Notes under the pieces: generated by a model
Databases searched by the model: none
What the model was told of the DNA's origin: nothing
What the model saw: only the letters and a program-made list of their open reading frames with translations
Made by a program: the position numbers and the translations under genes
Shown: positions 1-5,916 of the stretch, one piece after another
Layout of the letters: every line of letters begins with the position of its first letter
Position numbering within the stretch: the first letter of the stretch is position 1
Source: 2-12-FULL-40-12 sp964518135
GTDB taxonomy: Bacteria; Patescibacteriota; Minisyncoccia; Minisyncoccales; 2-12-FULL-40-12
Direction of reading: 5' to 3'
Length of the DNA stretch: 9,874 nucleotides
Assembly: GCA_964518135.1 (NCBI GenBank)
Contig: CAZFEY010000027.1
Span: 1-9,874, forward strand

Positions 1-1
1 A

Positions 2-163
2 CTAATAATTACGAGTATATCACTAAAAAAACCGACCCTGTCCTACTACTGGCTCGCCCTTCTCTCTGACTTTCGAGCGTTTGACTGGATAAAAGAGTAC
101 AAGTATCCAACGGTGATGCACGATCAGATGAAAAGTCTGCTGGCCAAGTACGAGAACGTGTAA
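2..163 (+). CDS. 3' end of an unrecognised protein (partial)
   Basis: An open frame enters from the left edge and runs about 53 codons to a TAA at 161-163. The visible C-terminus contains the stretch SDFRAFDWIKEYKYPTVMHD and ends in AKYENV. It is rich in aromatic and charged residues and has no membrane segment. No family is recognisable from this tail, so no function is given. It is coding-like in composition, which is why it is preferred over an open frame on the opposite strand at 9-299. It is the last gene before the non-coding, repeat-bearing left flank of the defence genes and reads toward the minus-strand operon. Its start lies outside the window. Confidence is limited by the short length. 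Confidence 0.45.
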   Translation, partial: LIITSISLKKPTLSYYWLALLSDFRAFDWIKEYKYPTVMHDQMKSLLAKYENV

Positions 164-330
164 GGCACACCGGATTTGCCATTTGTTTGCCCCGGGGGCG
201 AGTTTTATCCCCGGGGTAGACGTTTAACACCGATTGAGAACCTGACCCAGCGCGTTGACCAAAATTGCGAGCCTGAAACGATTTGCTTAACTCGAGCAAT
301 GTTAAGCAAATTATGCCGAGTCATAATTGC
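164..330. other. Non-coding spacer with inverted repeats at the left edge of the defence genes
   Basis: About 167 bases lie between the stop of the left partial gene and the stop of the last gene of the minus-strand operon, so two transcripts converge here. No convincing gene is seen on either strand. The spacer contains a GC-rich hairpin (190-216) and the first arms of an alternating inverted-repeat cluster (281-335). Neither hairpin is followed by a T-run on either strand, so classical intrinsic terminators are not supported, although some role in ending convergent transcription is possible. No tRNA-like sequence or integrase gene is visible. Confidence 0.6.
190..216. repeat. GC-rich perfect inverted repeat (hairpin)
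   Basis: CCCCGGGG at 190-197 is repeated at 209-216 around an 11-base AT-richer loop (198-208). Each arm is itself palindromic, so the two are at once direct and inverted repeats. It starts 27 bases after the stop of the left partial gene, a usual place for a terminator, but the following bases (TAGACG) are not a T-tract. It could be a weak or factor-dependent terminator, or an mRNA 3'-end stabiliser. Confidence 0.5.
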
Positions 331-335
331 TTAAC
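281..335. repeat. Three alternating inverted-repeat arms forming two competing hairpins
   Basis: Arm A (281-291, ATTTGCTTAAC) pairs perfectly over 11 bp with arm B (301-311, GTTAAGCAAAT) across a 9-base loop. Arm B, extended to 301-315, also pairs with arm C (322-335, CATAATTGCTTAAC) to make a 14-bp stem with one bulged base and a 6-base loop (CCGAGT). The two foldings exclude each other because both use arm B. Both loops contain CGAG. Arm C overlaps the last codons and stop of the minus-strand gene ending at 331. There is no T-run after either stem. The arrangement could be a transcript-end structure, a recombination or transposon-end site, or a mobile hairpin element. Confidence 0.6.
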
Positions 336-1032
336 CTTTCTTCGGACTAGTGACAATCTCAATTCCGGTCTCATCAGTAAATTTGGCTGGGTCAATCCTT
401 ACTGCATCATCTGGTATTTTTTCGATTTGTTCGAGTATCAGATCTCCCTGCATAATAATTTCCTTATTTGGTTTCGATATTTTGCGGTTTTTACCCGTGT
501 CGGTATCTCCGAGCAGATTGATGCGTACATACTTGGATAGACGAAAAAGAGCCAACAATCCACCATAGTGTCGCCAATCAAAAGGTTTTCCTTCAAGACC
601 GTTTGTATCCAAGGAGATAATGTCGTCTATAGAATAAACTTTATTCCGGCAGTCTGGATCTATATTCCATATTGGTCTGATTGGTGAGTGTGCAAATGCG
701 TTCCTGACCAAGCGAGAAATTTGGTATGCAGAAACAATATTGCTATCGGAGTGAATTTTAGGATCCGTATACAGCTTCTTTAATGCTTCTTTAATAGTTA
801 GAGACATCAAGTATGTTGCTGTCTGCTCAAGATACTGCGCGGCAACATCTGCCTGATCTTTCCTCAAAACGATCTCTTCGTAGGTTACAAGGTGTTTACC
901 ATGCGACCATTTCGTAGGTACGTCGAGTGGTTGCCTCTCGCGAGTGGTTGCTAAACGTACCGCTACGGCCAGACGAAATTGTAGTTCTGCGATTTTTAAC
1001 TCAAGAATTTGTTGCTTTGATTCGATTTCCAT
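331..1032 (-). CDS. Protein with a HEPN-type RNxxxH motif; third gene of the minus-strand operon
   Basis: The ATG at 1032 gives a 233-residue protein; an in-frame TTG at 1068 would add 12 residues. ATG is preferred as the more usual start, although the TTG lies closer to the upstream stop (8 bases rather than 44); neither has a clear Shine-Dalgarno. The protein is soluble and largely helical, with a charged amphipathic N-terminus. Its centre has SRLVRNAFAHSP, where Arg110 and His115 (ATG numbering) form the R-N-x3-H pattern typical of HEPN ribonuclease active sites. Downstream PIRPIWNI and DWRHYGG look like conserved family positions. HEPN domains in defence loci usually cut RNA; activity here is inferred from the motif and from the AbiU2-like HEPN gene in the same operon. 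The precise family is not identified. The gene ends inside the 281-335 hairpin cluster. Confidence 0.72.
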   Translation of the reverse strand: MEIESKQQILELKIAELQFRLAVAVRLATTRERQPLDVPTKWSHGKHLVTYEEIVLRKDQADVAAQYLEQTATYLMSLTIKEALKKLYTDPKIHSDSNIVSAYQISRLVRNAFAHSPIRPIWNIDPDCRNKVYSIDDIISLDTNGLEGKPFDWRHYGGLLALFRLSKYVRINLLGDTDTGKNRKISKPNKEIIMQGDLILEQIEKIPDDAVRIDPAKFTDETGIEIVTSPKKG

Positions 1033-1076
1033 AATTTTTTTCGTTTCTGTTCTTTCTCTAATCCCCAAAAGTATGA

Positions 1077-3335
1077 TTAGAATTTAGGAACTGTTTTGTA
1101 TTCAACACCTTCACAGTGTTTTATCTTGCCGATGAAGTTATTCCAGATAATCTTATCTATTTCTTGTTTTAAGATTTGTTTAATTCCCATACCCATCCCG
1201 TTGTTGTATGAAAACAAGTCATTTTCAAGATCGTGTATTTCTTTACACAATTGGTATTCGTCGGGCCCCATTAAATTTGGCTCTTTTTTCTTTAATTCAA
1301 AATATTCTTTATTAAGTTCTAAGTATTTTGCATTCAACTGATCAATAAGCTTTAAAATATCAGTAACATCTACTTTGTATTTATTCAATACTAAACCAAG
1401 GCAGATTAGCTTCTCTATTACTCTAGGATGATTGTAGCCATATCCGACGGACACTTTTTCAAAATGTTGTTTAACCAATCTGATAAATAAGTCACTAACT
1501 CCTTTTACATCAAAGACTTTCTCTTTTAAATTCTCATTGATTTCCCTTAAAAGGATTTCTTGTACTTGTTCAAGATTAAATATAAAACTCTCGTCCACTT
1601 TTTCAGTTTTCTGAAAATACCAACTAAGTACATTGGATTGTGTACGATATATATCTTTCAAATCCAGATCATTAAATTTTTGCTGTATCCCGTAGATAAT
1701 CCTTAAATTGTTGTCAACGGATTGAATAATGGGTAGCCCCACCTGCTTATTCTGCAACCCGATGTCTCTCGCAAAATCAAGAAGAAAATCACTCCACCTC
1801 TCTAGCAATTGCATAAATTTATCTAAATGCTCTTTCTTTTCTTTTTCTCCTTCGAGTTTAATGATCCAATTTATGACATTCACCTGCCACGAATGAAAAT
1901 TTATGAATAGCTCACTGACCGATAAACTAAGACTGCTGGATACAGATAATAATAAAACGTTTTTCTTTAACTCTTTGAATAAGTCCTTCCAGAAAATCTC
2001 ATTATGCTCGTATCTGTTCCAAGCAATCCGGATTTGGTTGAAATAAATGCTTACTAGTTCTTTGAAAAAAGTCTCTGTATTTTCCGTAAGACAAGATAAA
2101 GAAATTTTGCTAATGGCCTGATTTATTTGACTACATACAAAATAATCATCAGTTCTTTGCAACACAAAATTTGATACGTTAGATATGGACTTGATAGATT
2201 CCCAAATCCAATCATTGTCTTTTGACAGTGCTAACTTTTCAACGAGACCAATGTAATAAGCCAAGATAAAACTCAGTAAGGGATTTCCCTTGTGACTCCC
2301 TAGGGTCTTGTCCGCATATTCTATATTCAGAGAATTGGTTAAAAGACTTTCGTAAATTTTCAGCAAATAATAAATATTCTCTTTTCTTTTATCTTGAATA
2401 ATTCTATCGCTTATTGATTGTAAGTATTCAAGTATTTTTGCTGTAAATCCCTCGTCATCAAATGTATAAGACCCCCAGAAAGAAGCGGGCATCCTAATGA
2501 AATGTCCATTCCTTAAGCTCAAATGTTTTAAATATATATCGTGAATATATTTTACGGTTAAGTTAAAAGAATTAATCTCGTTTTTCGCCAGTAATCTTAG
2601 GCCAATTTCAAACAGATATTTAACATTTTCCAAAACAATGAAATGCCAGTTGGAGTTGGTCTTATACTGTACATCCAAAGAAAAATCTTTATTTTCTTTT
2701 TCATATTCAAAAATCCTGTTTTGAATATGTGCGTGTTTTTTTAGTTCTTTATTTCTTTTTTCTAACTGATTTATGGCATCGTTTCTAATTTTAGTTAAAG
2801 TTGTTTCCGGATTTATCCTTTTTCTTAATTCTTTATAGAGATCGTAAATTAAGTAAAACGCAATAAATAAAATGCCAACCAATATTTCTAATACATAATT
2901 TTTGAGAAAAATGGGGGTAAAAAATGCTACTACTGTCAGGAATACCAATAACCAAAAGAATACTTTTTCTTTAACATCTTGAATGAATTTATTTAAATAC
3001 TGAGTGGAGAATAAATCAGCTGTACTTTGCAAAATAAAAGTTGAAAAAGAAAATATAATAGCGATTGATGCACCGATAATTCCCGCGATGGCGAAAGCCA
3101 AGCCATGTAGATCGCCTTCTGTTACGGTGATATTAAAGTAAAGTGATGCTTTATGAAAAAGAAATACTGACCCTCCAAAAACTATCAGATAAAAATAAAA
3201 AGAATCAACGAATTTTTTAATCTTCCCATGGATGTCATGCCATTTGTTGTCGAGGTATTGTCTTGATTTATAGAAATATAACAACACCTTTTGTTTGAAA
3301 GTGAGCTCTTTTTTAATTTTATTTTTTGCTTCCAT
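1077..3335 (-). CDS. Large membrane protein, DUF2254-like N-terminus with long soluble helical tail
   Basis: This 752-residue protein begins at an ATG at 3333-3335, 12 bases after the stop of the upstream HEPN gene. Four hydrophobic segments are visible, at about residues 46-62, 77-103, 126-144 and 148-167. The stretch around 88-120, with FSFSTFILQSTADLF and a following Phe-Ile-Gln-Asp, resembles the second helix and loop of DUF2254 membrane proteins (usually FSI...LALQ..S.Q.SPR....F.RD). This similarity is by eye. After a basic stop-transfer region (RKRINPE) comes a probable coiled coil (about 186-205), then some 550 residues that are charged, helix-rich and without a recognised enzymatic motif. 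The large domain is probably cytoplasmic. The base composition is very AT-rich compared with the right flank, consistent with transfer. Between two HEPN-type genes it could be a sensor or membrane effector of a defence system; no function is established. Confidence 0.8.
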   Translation of the reverse strand: MEAKNKIKKELTFKQKVLLYFYKSRQYLDNKWHDIHGKIKKFVDSFYFYLIVFGGSVFLFHKASLYFNITVTEGDLHGLAFAIAGIIGASIAIIFSFSTFILQSTADLFSTQYLNKFIQDVKEKVFFWLLVFLTVVAFFTPIFLKNYVLEILVGILFIAFYLIYDLYKELRKRINPETTLTKIRNDAINQLEKRNKELKKHAHIQNRIFEYEKENKDFSLDVQYKTNSNWHFIVLENVKYLFEIGLRLLAKNEINSFNLTVKYIHDIYLKHLSLRNGHFIRMPASFWGSYTFDDEGFTAKILEYLQSISDRIIQDKRKENIYYLLKIYESLLTNSLNIEYADKTLGSHKGNPLLSFILAYYIGLVEKLALSKDNDWIWESIKSISNVSNFVLQRTDDYFVCSQINQAISKISLSCLTENTETFFKELVSIYFNQIRIAWNRYEHNEIFWKDLFKELKKNVLLLSVSSSLSLSVSELFINFHSWQVNVINWIIKLEGEKEKKEHLDKFMQLLERWSDFLLDFARDIGLQNKQVGLPIIQSVDNNLRIIYGIQQKFNDLDLKDIYRTQSNVLSWYFQKTEKVDESFIFNLEQVQEILLREINENLKEKVFDVKGVSDLFIRLVKQHFEKVSVGYGYNHPRVIEKLICLGLVLNKYKVDVTDILKLIDQLNAKYLELNKEYFELKKKEPNLMGPDEYQLCKEIHDLENDLFSYNNGMGMGIKQILKQEIDKIIWNNFIGKIKHCEGVEYKTVPKF

Positions 3336-3347
3336 AAACTTTATTAT

Positions 3348-4118
3348 TTAATTTTCCGGATTTATCCGGTATTTTTCCTCGATCTCTTTCAAACGATACG
3401 GCTCAAATCTCCGTAGATGATCTACAACTAAACGCACATGATGTTTTACATCATCCTCTGTATGAGAATATGTCCACGATTCACTATTCAGCCGGCCAGT
3501 TATGGAATTTAGCATCTTTGCAAGAACATCAAATAGAGCTTTTATCTCTTCCCCGGTGATAGACGGCAACTCCGGCTTCTTTTTATCATCATGCGCTAAC
3601 CACTTGTTACGATATATATCTAATTTCTTTAGCATATTTTTATGTTCGTTGAGCATCTTTTTGATATCCACAAGTTCCTTGTGATCCATACCCTTATATT
3701 CGGTGAACAGCGTTTCAAGAAAGGCACGAGGTTGGTCTTGATTGTATTCCCTAAAAGCGTTAACGGTCAGTTTTTTGAGATTACTTGCAGTAAAGTTCAA
3801 AACCTTATTGATATGTAATGCTTGTTTTGATGAGTCAAACATCTTGGCAAGCTCCAAGAAAAAATATACACGCAAAGATTCTTGCGCTGGCATAAAAAAG
3901 TTATTATATCTACCAATTGTTTTTGCATTCTCCTCGGCTTCGGATTGTCCAACGATGTTTGGCGCAAGAACTTCCTTCATCGACTCATAGGCATAAAAAG
4001 CCGAGAGTGCATGAAAATACCTACTATGCATTGTCTTGGCATAATCCATTAAAGTTTTGAATTCGGCATTTATTGGTTTATTTTTCATTTTCGACAATTT
4101 TTTATCATCTTCGTTCAT
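3348..4118 (-). CDS. HEPN domain protein, AbiU2-like; first gene of the minus-strand operon
   Basis: A 256-residue soluble helical protein starts at an ATG at 4116-4118; a second in-frame ATG at 4088 is possible, and no Shine-Dalgarno separates them. The N-terminal half has the pattern SLRVYFFLELAKMFD (about 81-95). The second half carries YRNKWLAHDDKKK, in which Arg170, Asn171 and His176 form the R-x5-H signature of HEPN nucleases. It is followed by ITGEEIKALFDVLAKMLNSI (188-207), as is usual after the His in HEPN_AbiU2 proteins. AbiU2-type HEPN domains occur in abortive-infection and toxin-like loci and are predicted metal-independent RNases. The gene leads an operon read away from the LexA-methyltransferase gene and shares a 109-bp promoter region with it. 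The HEPN call is strong; RNase activity and a phage-defence role are inferred. Confidence 0.85.
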   Translation of the reverse strand: MNEDDKKLSKMKNKPINAEFKTLMDYAKTMHSRYFHALSAFYAYESMKEVLAPNIVGQSEAEENAKTIGRYNNFFMPAQESLRVYFFLELAKMFDSSKQALHINKVLNFTASNLKKLTVNAFREYNQDQPRAFLETLFTEYKGMDHKELVDIKKMLNEHKNMLKKLDIYRNKWLAHDDKKKPELPSITGEEIKALFDVLAKMLNSITGRLNSESWTYSHTEDDVKHHVRLVVDHLRRFEPYRLKEIEEKYRINPEN

Positions 4119-4162
4119 ATATGGGGAAGGTTAAAAAAAGTAATCCACAACCTAGTCATTCC

Positions 4163-4180
4163 ATTTTCGTAAGATTTTCG
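4163..4180. promoter_or_regulatory. Direct repeat, candidate operator for the LexA fusion
   Basis: ATTTTCG occurs at 4163-4169 and again at 4174-4180, giving TTCG-N7-TTCG with a period of 11 bases, about one helical turn. LexA operators vary between phyla; alphaproteobacterial LexA uses a direct repeat GTTC-N7-GTTC of the same geometry, which makes this a reasonable candidate. It sits directly upstream of the plus-strand -10 and next to the predicted minus-strand transcription start. No canonical E. coli (CTGT-N8-ACAG) or Bacillus (GAAC-N4-GTTC) box is present in the gap. Confidence 0.3.
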
Positions 4181-4181
4181 G

Positions 4182-4193
4182 TATACTGATAAT
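4182..4193 (+). promoter_or_regulatory. Possible -10 region of the LexA-methyltransferase operon
   Basis: Two overlapping -10-like hexamers, TATACT (4182-4187) and GATAAT (4188-4193), lie 35-45 bases upstream of the ATG at 4228. No good -35 hexamer is seen at 16-18 bp upstream, as expected if this promoter is weak or activator-dependent. Transcripts would have a leader of about 28-35 bases, mostly occupied by a small hairpin. The assignment is tentative. Confidence 0.35.
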
Positions 4194-4219
4194 ATAGCAA
4201 TTAAAGCCGGGTTCATCAA
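4191..4219 (-). promoter_or_regulatory. Probable sigma-70-type promoter of the minus-strand HEPN/membrane operon
   Basis: On the minus strand TTGATG (plus positions 4214-4219) is followed by a spacer of exactly 17 bases and then TATATT (4191-4196). This matches the -35 consensus at 4 of 6 positions and the -10 at 5 of 6. Transcription would start near 4183-4185, leaving a leader of about 65 bases before the ATG at 4118. The elements interleave with the likely plus-strand promoter, so one bound regulator could block both. Confidence 0.5.
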
Positions 4220-4222
4220 CCC
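4209..4222 (+). promoter_or_regulatory. Small hairpin just upstream of the LexA-methyltransferase start
   Basis: GGGTT (4209-4213) and AACCC (4218-4222) form a perfect 5-bp stem with a CATC loop, ending five bases before the ATG at 4228. It occupies the place where a Shine-Dalgarno would be, and none is seen. In the mRNA it could limit translation. In DNA it covers the -35 hexamer of the divergent promoter and could be part of an operator. Confidence 0.35.
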
Positions 4223-4227
4223 ATTCT

Positions 4228-5913
4228 ATGCCTTACCCAATAACAAAAAGACAAAAGCAGGTTTATGACTTTGTTAAAGTCTTTATTGATGACAAAGGTT
4301 ACTCTCCTACTCTTGAGGAAATAAAGAAACGTCTTAGACTATCGGCAGTTTCTACGGTTCACCAGCATATCAATGCTCTCATCGATAAGGGTTATATTAA
4401 AAGATTTGATAATTTAGCTCGAGCAATTGAAATTAACGGGGTCACGGAAGAAGATCAGAATTTTATAGAAATTCCATTATTGGGAATGATAGCCGCTGGT
4501 GAGCCGATAGAAGCCATAGAAATACCGGAGACGATATCAGTACCCAAAGAGCTTACTCTTGGCCAAGGCAGACATTATGGCCTAAAAGTTCGGGGAGATA
4601 GCATGCAAGATGCCGGCATTTTTGATAGTGATACCGTGATCGTCCGAGAACAGCCAGTCGTAGATAATGGAGAAATTGGGGTAGCGATTGTTAATGGGAA
4701 TGAAGCTACCCTAAAAAGGATTTATAAAGAAAAAAACGGAATAAGGTTACAGCCGGCCAATAAGAATTATAAGCCAATCCTCACCAAGAATGTTTTAATA
4801 CAAGGTCGAGTTACCGGCGTATTGCGAAGCCGCTTCGATCCCTTGCCGAAACCAGCCCAACTTCCGCTGTTCATGTATCCGCAAAAGAATGAGCAGTTGC
4901 TTCAAATACATAATCGCCGCTTTCTGGGAAATAAAACTAAGCTTCTCGGTTTTATCGGAGACATTGTGGCTGACAAGTGTCGTGGCTATTATACTTTTTG
5001 TGATATTTTTGCTGGCACTGGTGTAGTTGGTCAATATTTTAACCGGCCGGATACTAAAATAATTTCTAACGATATTTTAGACAGTAGTTTTACTTCTCTA
5101 CAATGCTGGCTCGGAACGAAAAATTATAATAAGGACAAAATCAGCAACACTACTGAGTACCTAAATAGCATTGAGTCAAATAAAGAAAATTACGTATCCG
5201 AGAATTTCGGCAATTCCTACTTCACCAAAGAAAATGCCCAAAAAATTGGAGCTATTCGAGATGAAATAGAGAGGCTCAACAACAAAGGAGAGATCAGCAA
5301 GGAAGAAAAGAGCGTTCTGCTTACATCTCTAGTTTATGCTATTGATAAAGTGGCAAATACTGTAGGACATTATGAAGCATATCGTAAAAAACTTGACACC
5401 ATTCAAGGCTTACGACTTTTAGTACCAGATATAGATGTAAAAAATAATGCTAACAATGAAATTTACCAAAAAGACGCGAATCAACTAGTGAGAGAAATTA
5501 AATGTGATGTGCTATATATAGACCCACCTTATAATTCACGACAATACGGTGATTCATATCACTTACTTGAAAATATAATCACATGGAAAAAGCCAAGAGT
5601 AGAAGGCGTTGCGAAAAAGATGGTCAATAGGGCTCATTTAAAAAGCAGATATTGTATAAAAGGTGCAGATAATGCTTTTGAGGATTTAATTCAAAACGTT
5701 AAAGCCAAACATATCCTAGTGTCCTATAATAATACTGGAGAGAAGAAAAACGTGCGCTCAAATGCCAAAATTTCTGATGAACGGATTATCGCAATTCTAA
5801 AAAATAAGGGAGATGTTGAAGTCTTTGAGCGTGACTATAAGGGCTTCACTGCCGGCAAAAGCGATACTGCTGGGCATACCGAGAGGGTATTTTATTGTAA
5901 AGTAACAAAATAA
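4228..5913 (+). CDS. LexA repressor fused to D12-class DNA adenine methyltransferase
   Basis: This is a 561-residue two-part protein. Residues 1-70 are a LexA winged helix (TKRQKQVYDFV, GYSPTLEEI, STVHQHINALIDKGYI, RAIEI). Residues 78-205 are the S24 autoprotease, with cleavage pair Ala90-Gly91 in MIAAGEP, Ser125 in RGDSM and Lys163 in ATLKRIY. Spacings of 35 and 38 match E. coli LexA (A84, S119, K156) almost exactly, so cleavage should work. A linker with QLPLF (211-215) leads to a complete D12 methyltransferase: RRFLGNKTKLL (230-240), AdoMet motif FAGTG (260-264) and catalytic DPPYN (432-436). It resembles the methyltransferases of type IIS systems such as FokI. It should methylate adenine in one strand of the endonuclease site and probably represses its own promoter; damage-induced cleavage would detach the DNA-binding part. 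It opens the R-M operon, and the next gene starts three bases after its stop. An internal ATG at 4873 could yield a methyltransferase-only form. The fusion is the oddity of the window. Confidence 0.93.
   Translation: MPYPITKRQKQVYDFVKVFIDDKGYSPTLEEIKKRLRLSAVSTVHQHINALIDKGYIKRFDNLARAIEINGVTEEDQNFIEIPLLGMIAAGEPIEAIEIPETISVPKELTLGQGRHYGLKVRGDSMQDAGIFDSDTVIVREQPVVDNGEIGVAIVNGNEATLKRIYKEKNGIRLQPANKNYKPILTKNVLIQGRVTGVLRSRFDPLPKPAQLPLFMYPQKNEQLLQIHNRRFLGNKTKLLGFIGDIVADKCRGYYTFCDIFAGTGVVGQYFNRPDTKIISNDILDSSFTSLQCWLGTKNYNKDKISNTTEYLNSIESNKENYVSENFGNSYFTKENAQKIGAIRDEIERLNNKGEISKEEKSVLLTSLVYAIDKVANTVGHYEAYRKKLDTIQGLRLLVPDIDVKNNANNEIYQKDANQLVREIKCDVLYIDPPYNSRQYGDSYHLLENIITWKKPRVEGVAKKMVNRAHLKSRYCIKGADNAFEDLIQNVKAKHILVSYNNTGEKKNVRSNAKISDERIIAILKNKGDVEVFERDYKGFTAGKSDTAGHTERVFYCKVTK
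4858..4872 (+). other. QLPLF motif in the linker, possible beta-clamp-binding peptide
   Basis: Codons 211-215 encode Gln-Leu-Pro-Leu-Phe between the LexA protease fold and the methyltransferase, in a proline-rich, probably flexible stretch (PLPKPAQLPLF). The bacterial sliding-clamp (DnaN) binding pentapeptide has the consensus QL(S/D)LF, so four of five positions fit. If real, it would tether the methyltransferase to replication forks. It is a short motif and could be chance. Confidence 0.35.
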
Positions 5914-5916
5914 ACT

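Noticed and set aside
9..540. Open frames on both strands across the left non-coding spacer and the 3' part of the first minus-strand gene (9-299 minus, 283-540 plus).
   Set aside because: Low-complexity, unlikely protein sequences; they overlap the better-supported partial gene at 2-163, the hairpins, and the HEPN-type gene.
2720..2780. RNKELKKH in the membrane protein (about residues 194-201) as a third HEPN motif.
   Set aside because: It lies in a highly charged coiled-coil-like stretch right after the membrane segments, without the surrounding hydrophobic helix pattern of HEPN active sites.
4119..4227. A canonical LexA box (E. coli CTGT-N8-ACAG or Bacillus GAAC-N4-GTTC) upstream of the fusion.
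   Set aside because: Neither pattern is present; only the weaker TTCG-N7-TTCG direct repeat is offered as a candidate.
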